Positions 22,781 through 33,491 of a stretch of DNA of 64,000 nt are shown piece by piece. The notes under the pieces were generated by a model. It was not told the DNA's origin and searched no databases. It worked only from the letters and a program-made list of their open reading frames with translations. The first letter of the stretch is position 1, and the number at the start of each line of letters is the position of its first letter. Position numbers and translations under genes: made by a program. Source of the stretch: Takifugu bimaculatus (Eukaryota > Chordata > Actinopteri > Tetraodontiformes > Tetraodontidae); NCBI GenBank assembly GCA_004026145.2, contig CP034986.1, forward strand, positions 2,288,255 to 2,352,254, given 5' to 3'.

Positions 22781-23010
22781 TATCACTTTAACTCATTCCT
22801 TGTTATGTCAGTATAGGTTCTGCTTCTACAGCATATTGTTACTTTATAAAATAATTTGTGACTGCTGATGTCTATTGTCTCCCTGAATTACACAGTAATG
22901 ACATCATAACTAGCTTAATATAAAGTGAGAGGACAAATTTGTGGAAATACTTAAGTGATTGTCTGAAACGGCATCGCGGATATCACAATTTCTGATGCAT
23001 CTCGTTACAG

Positions 23011-23459
23011 ATGAAGGAAACCATCTTGTTTTGGTGTATTTCCTCAGTGCGGCCTGGATATTTACCATTATGGTGGTTGTTTTATTATCCATTTCAGTTT
23101 TTATGACAAAGAGGAAAAACAGTCATCACTCTCTGGGTAACTGATGCAATATATTTTGAAGATTCCTAAAGGTAAACTGGGAAAATTACTTTAAAAAAAT
23201 GTCTTCCTGTGTTTTAAAACAGACTCTCAATCAAGATTCCAAGCTTCATCCACAGCAAATGCAGAGGTGGAGACAATTTTGATTTTTTTGTATGTATAAA
23301 TAATCCTTATTTACACACACTAACATACCCTTTATCACATATCTCCAGGGCTACCAAGAGGAAAACAACCTCCATTATTCAGCTTTGAGGAACAACCAGC
23401 CCAACAGATCAATGCAGAACAGACAGAATGAATGTGTGTACTCTGCTGTGAGGCTGTAG
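23011..23459 (+). pseudogene. Orphan NITR TM and ITIM tail exons, second copy
   Basis: The exons 23011-23136 (TM), 23223-23266 and 23349-23459 are intact with conserved splice sites. The ITIM reads LHYSAL here instead of LHYAAL, and CVYSAVRL ends the frame. No complete V/I exon lies directly upstream, because the nearest one is the LINE-broken gene at 17,043. Confidence 0.7.
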
Positions 23460-23898
23460 ATGTCTTGTTGTCATTGCAGGTTAACACAGGACCTAATTAA
23501 GTATTTTGTATTTACTCACACCGGTTTCTACATTTTCAATTGTATCATTTATCAGTCTCGATGAGGCAAAGTTTTCCTAATAAAGTTGTTTTTTCTGGCC
23601 ATTTCGATTAGATTACCTCCATATATTTATATTCATTTTATGAAGACAAAGCTTGTATCGTGCTGTTGCAGTCCTTAATTTGTGAAGTCAAAAGCTCCAA
23701 CAATCGTTTTCACAAGCATTCATATCCATCGGACTATTAAGTTGACCAAAACACCCACTGGATGAGACAAATGCTCCATTATGTGATCATGACCATGTAA
23801 ACAGCAGCAGGCTATGTCTTGGATACATAGAAATGCTAAGGCAGGGGCAGTATTATCCAAAGGGTTGGCGTACTCCTGCTGTGTCCACCGTGGTCTCG
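23446..23898. repeat. 3' UTR segment tandemly repeated around pogo copy C (left arm)
   Basis: The segment starting CTCTGCTGTGAGGCTGTAG and ending near GTCCACCGTGGTCTC occurs again at 25,234-25,694, immediately right of pogo copy C. Confidence 0.8.
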
Positions 23899-25233
23899 CC
23901 GTATTTTCACGACTATAAGGCGCACCTAAAAGCCTAGAATTTTCTAAAAAATCTACGGTGCGCCTTTTAACCCGGAGCGCCTTTTGTATGGATTACGGTA
24001 ATATTGGTTAATGGCGGCTACCGTAGTCAGTAGGCGTGGCCGAGGTAACAGCAGTAAATTCAGTCCCAAACCCATTTCTGTCTGTAAAGACCCCAAAATG
24101 GCTCCTTGCAAGAGACGCGCTTACGACGCAGAGTTCAAACTGAAGGCTATCAGTCACGCAGTTGAACACGGAAATAGAGCAGCGGCAAGAGAATTTAACG
24201 TGAACGAATCAATGGTGCGGAAGTGGAGGAAGCAGCAAGACGACCTGCGCCAGGTAAAGAAGACTCAACAGAGCTTCCGAGGAAACAAAGCAAGAAGTGG
24301 ATTAACAAAGGAACTCCAGCCGCTAGATATTGGTTTCAACAGGGCATTCGAAGCTAGACTGCGAACTGCGTGGGAGCGGTGGATGACGAACAGCGAACAC
24401 ACGTTCACCAAGACGGGGAGACGGCGCCGAGCGTCATACGTCACTATCGGCCAGTGGATCGTAAATGCCTGGGCATCGACCGTGGTCCGAGCTTTCAGGA
24501 AGGCAGGGATTGTCACTGAAATGCCAGACAACACCAGCGACACCGACCCTGATGACGACTTTGACGAGACGGAGCCGGCCATGTTGGACACCGTATTCGC
24601 ACAACTGTTCAATTCGGACACCGAAGAAGAGGAATTCTAGGGATTCCTGGATGAGGAATGAACTGATAAAGTGAGCTTTATGTGTTTCTTCGCGTTTGAA
24701 CAACGCTGTTATATTGCTATTGTTATATTGCTATTGCTATTGCTTTGCACTACTTCGAGAGTTCGAGTTATCGTATATTGTGTTTGCACTAACGTTTGAT
24801 TTACCGCAACGGTACTACGTGATAAAAATGTTGCACTAAATCGAAGATTTCTTAAACTCCACTATCCACTTGTGATAAAAATGTTGCACTGCCTGTTATA
24901 ACTCGCTGTTATTAAACGAACTGTGTTACGCGAAAACACTACGTCACTCGGGAAAAATAATAAAACAGCTGTTTATTCATTTTGGGAGTGAATGGAGTTG
25001 TGAGAACGCCGGTTTGTATTCTATTAATAAAGTTTGACTGACTTATCTGACTGTTTTATTGACATTCCTTTTAGCGCAGTAAATGCGTCATGAAACCAAA
25101 GGCACTACGCAGTTTCTATGCTATGCGCCTTATAACACGGTGCGCCCTGTGTATGAAAATATTTCTAAAATAGGCCGTTAATTGAAGGTGCGCCCTATAA
25201 TACGGTGCGCCTTTTGGTTGTAAAAATACAGTA
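23899..25233 (+). mobile_element. Pogo-like DNA transposon, copy C
   Basis: The left end GCCGTATTTTCACGACTAT and right end TTGGTTGTAAAAATACAGTA form imperfect terminal inverted repeats with adjoining GGCGCACC. The right end has the expected TA, but the left TA is missing, and the flanking host sequences are duplicates of each other rather than a simple empty site. It contains an open transposase derivative on the plus strand. Confidence 0.8.
24011..24640 (+). CDS. Truncated pogo-like transposase derivative, DNA-binding domain kept
   Basis: This is an uninterrupted 209-residue frame from ATG to TAG. Residues ~35-77 (KRRAYDAEFKLKAISHAV ... NVNESMVRKWRKQQ) look like a Brinker-type helix-turn-helix. 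The frame then joins directly to the last part of the transposase (GLTKELQPLDIGFNRAF ... RWMTNSEHTFTKT) and an acidic end (SDTDPDDDFDETEP ... LFNSDTEEEEF). The CENPB-type HTH and the catalytic DDE core are deleted, so it cannot transpose. It may still bind DNA. Whether it is expressed is unknown, and it may be only a young internally deleted copy. Confidence 0.65.
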   Translation: MAATVVSRRGRGNSSKFSPKPISVCKDPKMAPCKRRAYDAEFKLKAISHAVEHGNRAAAREFNVNESMVRKWRKQQDDLRQVKKTQQSFRGNKARSGLTKELQPLDIGFNRAFEARLRTAWERWMTNSEHTFTKTGRRRRASYVTIGQWIVNAWASTVVRAFRKAGIVTEMPDNTSDTDPDDDFDETEPAMLDTVFAQLFNSDTEEEEF

Positions 25234-25694
25234 CTCTGCTGTGAGGCTGTAGATGTCTTGTTGTCATTGCAGCTTAACACAGGACCTAATTAAGTATTTT
25301 GTATTTACTCATACCGGTTTCTACATTTTCAATTGTATCATTTATCAGTCTCGATGAAACAAAGTTTTCCCAATAAAGTTGTTTTTTCTGGCCATGTCAA
25401 CAAATGATAGATTACCTCCATATATTTATATTCATTTTATGAAGACAAAGCTTGTATCGTGCTGTTGCAGTCCTTAATTTGTGAAGTCAAAAGCTGCAAC
25501 AATGGTTTTCATAAGCATTCATATCCATCGGACTATTAAGTTGACCAAAACACCCACTGGATGAGACAAATGCTCCATTATGTGATCATGACCATGTAAA
25601 CAGCAGCAGGCTATGTCTTGGATACATAGAAATGCTAAGGCAGGGGCAGTATTATCCAAAGGGTTGGCGTACTGCTGTGTCCACCGTGGTCTCT
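25234..25694. repeat. 3' UTR segment tandemly repeated around pogo copy C (right arm)
   Basis: Second arm of the duplication, starting inside the coding end of the ITIM exon (CTCTGCTGTGAGGCTGTAG). The intact order GTGTA|CTCTG in other copies shows that the element entered at this TA. Confidence 0.8.
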
Positions 25695-25950
25695 CCTTCC
25701 CGGAACTGCAGGAATGATTTTTGCTTATTTGGGATCCAACTTGCCAGCAGTTTAGAAAATGTTTAGCTCTCTTTGTTGACCTTTTTGACCTTTTTTTGTG
25801 AAACTTGGGGCATAAAGACTAACAAAACAGATAACAAAATTGAACACAATACAAATATTAATTTTTGATTTAATTAAAAATTACTACCTGCTCAAGATTC
25901 CCAATACAACTGAAACCTTGACATCTGTCTGCTGCTTTTTGAATCTGCAG

Positions 25951-26018
25951 ACCTTGGTTAGCTTCCTAATTGGTGCATCAGCATTCAGCATGATGAAAAG
26001 CAGTCACAGCTGCCATTG
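25951..26018 (+). pseudogene. Relic of the second TM exon type
   Basis: Same relic as at 13,545, with the same premature stop. Confidence 0.5.
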
Positions 26019-26409
26019 TTAAGATATAATCACTTAAAATTTTATTTTGCAACAAAAGACCTTCAACAGTTTTATTAGAAAAAACTGCCCAAGGGATTTT
26101 TGTCCATCCCTCTATCAGTCTTCGACTTCTTTATCCCTTTTAGGGGACAGGTGGCCGCTTATCCCACTTCTAACTCACAAAGACAAACAACTGTTCATGC
26201 CCTCATTCACTTCTAATGTCAATGCACATGGACACGGGGAGAACAGGCAAACTCTGCACAAAAAAGCCCCCCTGACTGCAGGAACCTTCTTGCTTTGTGG
26301 CAGCCATTTTAGCCCCTACATAACCGTGCCACCCCTGTGTCAGTTCACCTCATGTGCGTCTCCCCTTGTGTTGTGCCACTTTCATCATGTTGTGATTACT
26401 GATCACAAA

Positions 26410-26520
26410 GTGCCATAATCATAAAGCATAATCTTTACAAATATTATGGTTATGGCATAATCATAATCTTTGAAAAGATTATGATCATAATCTTTGAAAA
26501 GATTATGATTATGGCACTTT
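26410..26520. repeat. Nested palindromic repeat, copy 3 (expanded)
   Basis: The ATAATCATAATCTTTGAAAA / ATTATGATTATGGCAC palindrome carries an extra internal ATGATCATAATCTTTGAAAA repeat here. It lies just left of pogo copy D. Confidence 0.7.
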
Positions 26521-26525
26521 TGAAC

Positions 26526-27660
26526 TACCGTATTTTCACTGTAATAAAAGGCGCAGTCTCAGTTGCGGGTACTATATCTGTTTTTAAAACATACATAAGG
26601 CGCACCGTATTATTAGGCGCATGCTAAAATATACAGTAAAAAATGACAACGGAAGTAAAATGGTGAGTTTCATCACATTTATTGAACGAAATATTCATTC
26701 TTCCGCCACAAAACCATCAAAGTTTTCATCTTCTGTATCTGAATTAAACAGCTGCACTATTTCAATGTCCAACATCCCAAATTCCTCTTCTTCATCATCT
26801 GAATCAGACTCACTAACCGGTTCCGCTTCAGCGTTGATTTTGTGAAAGCTCTTCCAATACATGAAGACGGTATCATAGCCCATGTTTCTACAATCCACCC
26901 GCATATGGTGGCATAACTTACCCACCGCTGCCTCATAGTCTTTGTGAAGGAGTGTTCGCCTACCGTCATCCAGCGCTCTGTCCGTTTCCGTGGCAGTGGA
27001 GAACAACGGTGAACGACGACTTTTCGTGCCCCGTTGTGCGTATCGCCACCGTGCTGGTCCCTTTTTCTCCACTTTGTGGGTCAAAGGGATGTCAAAAGTC
27101 AGAGGGGTCTCATCCATGTTGGTGATGTGGCTGGGCGCGGTTATCTTGTCGCGGCAGTAGGTGCGGAACATGGCCGCCCTCTCCTGGTAATCCACGTGCA
27201 GCCGCTGCGCAACAGTTGTCCTTGCGCGTATGGAGAGATGCCACCTCCTCATAAAGCGAAAACACCAAGACGGACCTCCTTGGAAGTGCTCAATGTCCAT
27301 TTCTTCAGCAATCGCTTTGGCCTTTTGTCGAATGGGGACAGTAGAGACACCCCTTCCAGTTGTTTGCTGTTCCACAACCAACTATTTCACTCGGTTTTCC
27401 AGCTCGGGCCACCTTGCTTTGTTCCCACAGGACATTAAAATGTCTTGCAGCTGCTCGATTGCCATTTTCAGCCGCATATTCGATGGCCTACAAATTGCTG
27501 CTTTATGTTGTGCCCATTTGATGAAACCCCTTCCACTTCCTTCCAATAAAGCCTCCATGGTCCTTGATGGGCTTGTAATCATCTTTAGTATTTTCACCTT
27601 TTTGACATCACTTTTATATCCAATGGCTATCAGCTAAAAATCCTCATATTGAACCTCATT
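26526..27660 (-). mobile_element. Pogo-like DNA transposon relic, copy D, longest transposase remnant
   Basis: The left end is TACCGTATTTTCACTG. Minus-strand translation 26,695-27,381 is open for 228 residues: a CENPB-type HTH (GGPSWCFRFMRRWHLSIRAR), the motif NMDETPLTFDIP, and then the acidic C-terminus, with the catalytic core deleted. Further N-terminal sequence (MAIEQLQDILMSCGNKARWP) continues in a second frame to ~27,600. The right terminal repeat was not found, so the end is approximate. Confidence 0.75.
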
Positions 27661-28954
27661 TTGGATCACCCATCTAACGTCCTATGTTTCTTCACCAGGA
27701 TGAATGGCAGGTAGGCCCATAGCAAATTGCAGAAGTAAACTTCAATAATGAAAAATCACCGGGCAGGCAGCAGACAGTGGCCAGGGCTGGGACAGATGTT
27801 AAGTTATGCAAATGGCTGTGTGCTGTGCCAGATGCCGGATTGGTCATCCGAAGATCAAGTGTCTGCCAATTGGTGGTTTGTCCAGGAGGGACTAAATTTA
27901 AAGCAGAAGATTGCTGCCACCTGCAAGCTCAACTCAAACTTCCTCAATAATCCAGTGGGCCTCTGATGTGTTTTGAATCATTGTGATGTGTAAAAGTGCA
28001 CAGCCACATTTGTTATATTGTTTTCTCCTGTTTTTGAAGTTAGGTAGGTTAAGGAATGTATTTTGGTTATTGCCTGTTAGGGAACATTTTGGTTGTTTCT
28101 TTTCAATTAGACTGATTCTGATTGTTATTTTGGCTAAAAGTCACTCTGAGGATATTTGTGCTGATAAAACCTTTTGAATTTTGATTTTTGGAATGATCCT
28201 TGGTATAAATGATCACCCATGTTAACTTTTGATTAACTTTGTGTCATTGGTCACTTAGACCTTGAGGAAGCTGGGGGTTTGTGTTAGGCTCAGAGCTCCA
28301 AGACTGGTTGTAACATGGAACAGTAAGGGTCAGTAAAAGGAAATGAGTCCAGGAATGAGTGCTGGAAAGTCAGGCATGAGGCTGTGGAGAGAGTGACGGG
28401 AGTGGCAGCATTGTCCTGCTTATGGCAGAACAGATGGTGACAGGACTCAGTTATTGCTTTGCTTGCAGGATTTATTATTTCTTTTTTAGAACAAAGATAC
28501 TTTCACTGCTGAAGGGTTTTTAAAATATGGCTTTTAGTTTTCTGAATCACAATGCTCTCGTGGCTTGACAGTGACTTTAATTACCCAGCTAATCATATCA
28601 TAACAAACTTGCATTAATATATTCTGATGTACACATGATTTTTAGTCTCTTTGCATTGCTCTACTGGACAAGCCTGGGAAATATATGAAGTTGAGAAGTA
28701 AAAGGATCATTAGAATTATGTTTTGTGAGTTTATGATCTGTGATTTTTGCTAATTATTGCCTGTGAAATGGCTCCTGACCATCCAGTCCTGATACAGATG
28801 CATTATGTTTTCCCAAACTGTTACTAAAAATTGACTGTTTAAGTTGCAAGGATCAATGCAAACCCAGATGTGTCAAAAACATGCGTCTAAAACAATCAAC
28901 ACGTCACAAGGTCTCAGAGAAACTCATACCCTTGTTTCCTTAATAAGACATACA
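27661..28954. other. Noncoding 5' flank of type I NITR, copy 2
   Basis: Duplicate of 1,079-2,393. The octamer ATGCAAAT is kept at 27,806-27,813. No exon was seen. Confidence 0.4.
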
Positions 28955-29046
28955 AAGAAACCGGGTCGGCCAATCACAGCCAGTCAGTAAACTCAGGCTT
29001 GAGTGGAGGAAAGGACAAAATTAGTTTCATTCAGCACAGCAACACA
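28955..29046 (+). promoter_or_regulatory. Proximal promoter of type I NITR, copy 2
   Basis: A CCAAT box at 28,970-28,974 lies within the block identical to that upstream of 2,494 and 41,433. Confidence 0.45.
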
Positions 29047-30368
29047 ATGGTATTTACGTTTGTTTTCTATCTGGTATGTGTGATTGCTGGGAAGATGGGT
29101 GAGTGATTTATTATTCTTGTATTATCTATCTAATATTAGCACTGGAGCACTCTCATTTCTATTTTTAATATGGAAAGAAGCAAACAACCCTCAAAATAAT
29201 TCATAGCTTTGTTTGTTCTGTTTTTTCAGGTGAGATGACTGTTCTGATGGTTGATAAAGACAAAAACTTTACAGCAGCTATTGGTGACAGTGTAACTTTG
29301 GAATGTTTCATCAGATCTGATTTTGTAGCAAAGTATTATTGGTATAAAGAAATAATGGGAGACTTTCCAAGGCTTGTGTCGAGCTTCTATACCTTTGATG
29401 AAAGTGCAAAGTTTTATGATGAATTTGTAAAACAATTCACGTTTTGCACTTGATGCAAAGAAAGAACAAAATCACTTGATGATTGCCAATTTACAGCACT
29501 CTGATACAGGAACGTACTACTGCGCTAGTAGCTTTTCAGAAAAACTTGAATTCAAAGATGGAATTACAATAATCATAAAGGGTTCAGGTTTGAACATCCC
29601 AGTCTTTATCCAGAGACCAGAATATCACTTGAATCAGTCAGAAGGTGCTGTTAGGTGCAACTGCACTGCACATGGCAGAGCCATTGACCAAGAACACGGT
29701 GTTTACCAGCTGAGAACATCTGGAAAATCTGATCCAGGAGCTCTTTACACATGGAAAAACAACACTTGTTTCTACAGTTTGCCAGCAAACAACCTGGCTG
29801 TTGATTGTGCTGTTGTAACATGTGGACACTTTCTAAAGCTACCCCAAAAGCCACCCGGAGCGGAGGGTGAGTCGGTTTCATCTAAGAAATTAAATATGAG
29901 ACAATGCATCATCTAATCTCTCTGAATCTGCCAATGGTTATCTTAATCTGTATATTCTGAGTGGAGCGTTGGCGTTCACCACCATTCTGGCCAGTTTCAT
30001 GGCCGTCTTACTGTGCAATATCTACAAGAGCCAAAGCGGCCGCAGTGGAGGTAAAAGTTTTTGTGAACTTAAAGTAAGTAAAACACAATGACACAATGTC
30101 GGTTTGTTTTGTTTCAGGAAGTACCTTGAGATATTCAGATGATCCTACCACAAATGAAGAGGTACTTGTTATCTATATTAATAAAAACATCCTGATTGCT
30201 GTGCATCATATAGGTATTTCCTATTTTCTGTTTCAACAAAAGGGCCACACAAATGAGGATGTTCTCCACTATGCTGCCTTACGGACGAGTATGACCGACA
30301 GACCAAAGAGACAGATGGGAGCCATTAACGAAGAATGTGTGTACAGAAGAGTAAAGCATCATCGCTAA
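29047..30368 (+). pseudogene. Type I NITR pseudogene, copy 2 (frameshift, stop, lost acceptor)
   Basis: Exon equivalents are 29047-29098, 29230-29866, 29934-30050, 30118-30161 and 30243-30368. The V/I exon has the same extra base as copy 1 (GTAAAACAATT at ~29,426), and CACTTGATG places a stop right after. The acceptor of the TM exon is mutated from CTGCAG to CTGCCA (29,928-29,933). The final exon is intact, with VLHYAAL and CVYRRV, and a poly(A) signal lies at 30,551. With two independent lesions it should not make a membrane receptor. Confidence 0.85.
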
Positions 30369-30556
30369 ACATGTTTCAGCTTTGGGTGAATGATTATGTA
30401 CATTGTTGTGTTTAAGAGTTTATTACTTTGTTTCTTAATACTGTTCATATTCTTAATCTGTTCCATGTGTATAAAATACAGTAACTTTTTAAGTGATATG
30501 TAATGCTTGATCAACCTATACAAACCTGTCAAGATTGTATTTTTTTCTTAAATAAA

Positions 30557-31549
30557 GGAGAATATCTTTTTAAAAAAACATGCCAACATAAAGTGATTTC
30601 AACTGCCAAGTTTGCATGAATAATATTTTTGCTGTTTAATGTACTTTGGGATACATCACCTGGGCCTGAGTCTCAGCAGCAAACCCGCAAATGTGAGACT
30701 CACAAGATAAGATTTCTGAAGAACCTCAGAGCTCTTATCTAAAACACTCGTGAGTGGAAACACATTGTAAGAGCAATTTTAATTTATCGAAACCTCTGAA
30801 ATATCACTTTTATTTTGGAGACCATGCTACTCTGACTTTTTTTCAGATGATGGGTTTAGGGTTTATTATCTTCTCAACATTACTTGAAATATAAACGAGA
30901 TGTTCATACAATTAAGATCTGATTCTGCATTCAGGCCTTTAGCTTTAAATGAATGAATCCTGAACAGTCATCATCTCAACAGACATCATCCCACCTGTGT
31001 GTGGTACAAATCTGGTAGTCCCATGAAAATGATGTCAGCCATATCTATTACTTAATCGTACACAAATGCAATTGTTAGTGTCTTTGGATATCCTTGTAAT
31101 ATTTGGTCTGTGCAGATTTTTTTTTTCAAACTTGGAAAAGGAACCTTTAAACATTCAAACAATGTAACTCAAGAAGATTCTGTGATTCCAGCTGAGCTCA
31201 ATAAAATCAATCAAAAAAAAATCTAATTAGTTTTAGCTCTTACAAGAGGAACTGTGAAAATTGAAGCCAGACATTATCACATACAGTTCTGCCGATGTTA
31301 TATTTTACTGCTGCAAACCAAAATGGAAGAAGTTTAGCATAGTTTCTACTTTATGTGGTTTCTTTGTGTTTGTGGTTTCTGTGAAGATTTTTGAACACAT
31401 AAAAAGTCGTTTATCGTCTTTGTATCATTGTATTAAACAGATGCTGAAAAGTAAATAACATGAAGATCAGTTGCTGTTATGGCCACAAATGAGACTGGAG
31501 GGATAAAGCAGGGTTTACGAGGTAAATATGGTCTTGCAAAGCTCTCTTC

Positions 31550-31580
<31 letters not shown>

Positions 31581-33181
31581 TCTGTCACACTCTCTTGCAC
31601 TTGACCTCTCATGCCTCTGTCTTAGACCATAACTCTGTTTTCGTCTATCCAACATACAGCCTACTCAAGTATGTGAGGACTATGCATTTAGGCTAAAGCA
31701 GCCACCGCTAGGAAACTGTTGCCCCACCAGGTAATGCAGTATAATTCCCAACCAGATGTTGGGTCCATGCACAGAGCTCGCTCATCTCAACGCCGTTACG
31801 ATCCAAGTCTTTTATGTCAAATATTCAGTTTCTGACCAGTTCATCATATGACCAGTTACACACCTGATATGTTGCCCCGGTGATGTGAATGCACTACGGG
31901 AGCACTGTTTTACCCACAGATATAATGTAATTTGTGTTGTTCTTGAGGTCATTCTTGACAGACATTCAGTTTTGAGGAACACACACACACACATATTTAT
32001 ATATATACTGTATATACACACATACATATACATATTTATATACACACACACATACATATATACACATACATATATACCTAATTAATGTTTTTGTTAAATC
32101 TCTTTTCTCTATTTCAAATGAAAAAAATAAAGATGAGTTGTTCCCCACCAACACCTGTGTTGATGTGTAAACATCCTGCAGCCAACTGAGTTGAAAGAAA
32201 ATAATTTTCTCACTTTGTGTCTGAGCTCCTGCTCTGATCAAGCTCACTCGCATCAGGTTCATCATGGTGGTTTTATCGGCTCTTGTACAGGATGTCAAAA
32301 CGGGTTTTGACCTAGATGGTCTTTGTTGGCTCTGACGTTTTCAAGGCTTTTGTGTTTTACATGTCTCCCACAAAGGAAGAGGGCGGTGCAAGTGTTTGTA
32401 AGGTCACCTCATGAGTGTATTTAATTTTTGTACTTTTCTCAGTCTGTACAAAATAAATTAACTGGAAAAGTTCTTGTGTGTCATCGGTTTAGGGTAAGAT
32501 GTCTCCTCAAATGTTTCTAATTCTGCCTGTAAGAAAATCCCATTTTTCCACAGTTACATGACATTGAATCTCCACCATACAACTTGAGTACAACAAGCAA
32601 TCGTTGCTGCTGATACCTGCTGCAGTCTCTGTCTATTTAACTAATTTGTGGCTGCAGTAGACAACTGTTCAAACAGCATTTCCTTTGTAATGCAGGTCTT
32701 TGTTGCCACAGTTGCATGTCAGCCAACAAATCTGCATAACTGTTCTTTGAAAGGTAGCTAACTGCACACAAATATTGAGCATGTGGGCAAAGAGTGAAAA
32801 TAATTCTGCAAATAAAGCGTAGAAGTGTACAAAGAAGTTAACAGACTAGTTTAAGCTGATCTCCTTTTCCTTTGTGCGACTAACCTCCTGCTGTCAAGCT
32901 GCATGACTCAGGAAGTGTGATCTGAACACAGCTTTGACAATTCAAGCACATACAGACCACAATCACGGTGTGCTTCATTTGAACGCAGTAACCTCTCTGC
33001 TGGTGCTGCATCCAAAACGTAAACTGACAAATGTAACATATCGCTTCAAATGTGAATGCTGCGCATATTCTGATCTTTTTACTGAATTCCCAATTAATTC
33101 TCTCGCCCACATATCAAACATGATCAGAGTGAGCACATGCTCAGGCTGCGTCCTGAGCCCTCCTCTCATCAGTTTCTGCAG
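30557..33181. other. Intergenic flank of unit A2, no supported exon before the ITIM cassette
   Basis: Duplicate of 3,925-6,650, with a CT-rich run (31,550-31,577) and the AC/AT microsatellite (31,978-32,079). A non-ATG frame of 65 codons at 31,261 is the same in all three units but starts with TTG and lacks any gene signal. Confidence 0.45.
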
Positions 33182-33359
33182 GTGCTGACACCACGGTAAC
33201 TTATCGCTAGACTATTTTGAAAGAATCATATGACCTGGTAAATAAATTAATTATTATTAAACTAACCTTTTCTCCGGTTTTTTACTGTGTTATTAACAGA
33301 GCCATGATGGAGGTGACCTCTGTTATGCTGCTGTCGGGTTAAAAAAAAAATCCCATTAA
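33182..33359 (+). other. Orphan ITIM tail cassette (two small exons)
   Basis: A 14-nt microexon (33182-33195, between TTCTGCAG and GTAACT) and a 60-nt terminal exon (33300-33359, after TTAACAG) reproduce the phases of the NITR linker and tail exons (phase 1 in, phase 0 out, then phase 0). Together they encode [G]ADTT followed by SHDGGDLCYAAVGLKKKSH and a stop. LCYAAV is a canonical ITIM (L-x-Y-x-x-V). No matching TM exon was found within ~2.7 kb upstream. It could be a gene remnant or an alternative tail spliced from an upstream TM exon. The copy in A3 is at 45,803, and it is deleted from A1. Confidence 0.5.
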
Positions 33360-33491
33360 TGATGGAACTCAGTATCAATTATAAAACTAAGAGGAAATGT
33401 AAACTATATATCAAAGTTAAATCAAGGGAAATTAAGTTAATTTAACTTTTTGGATACATTTTTTCCAAGGATGTGGAAATGGGTCTCTTTA

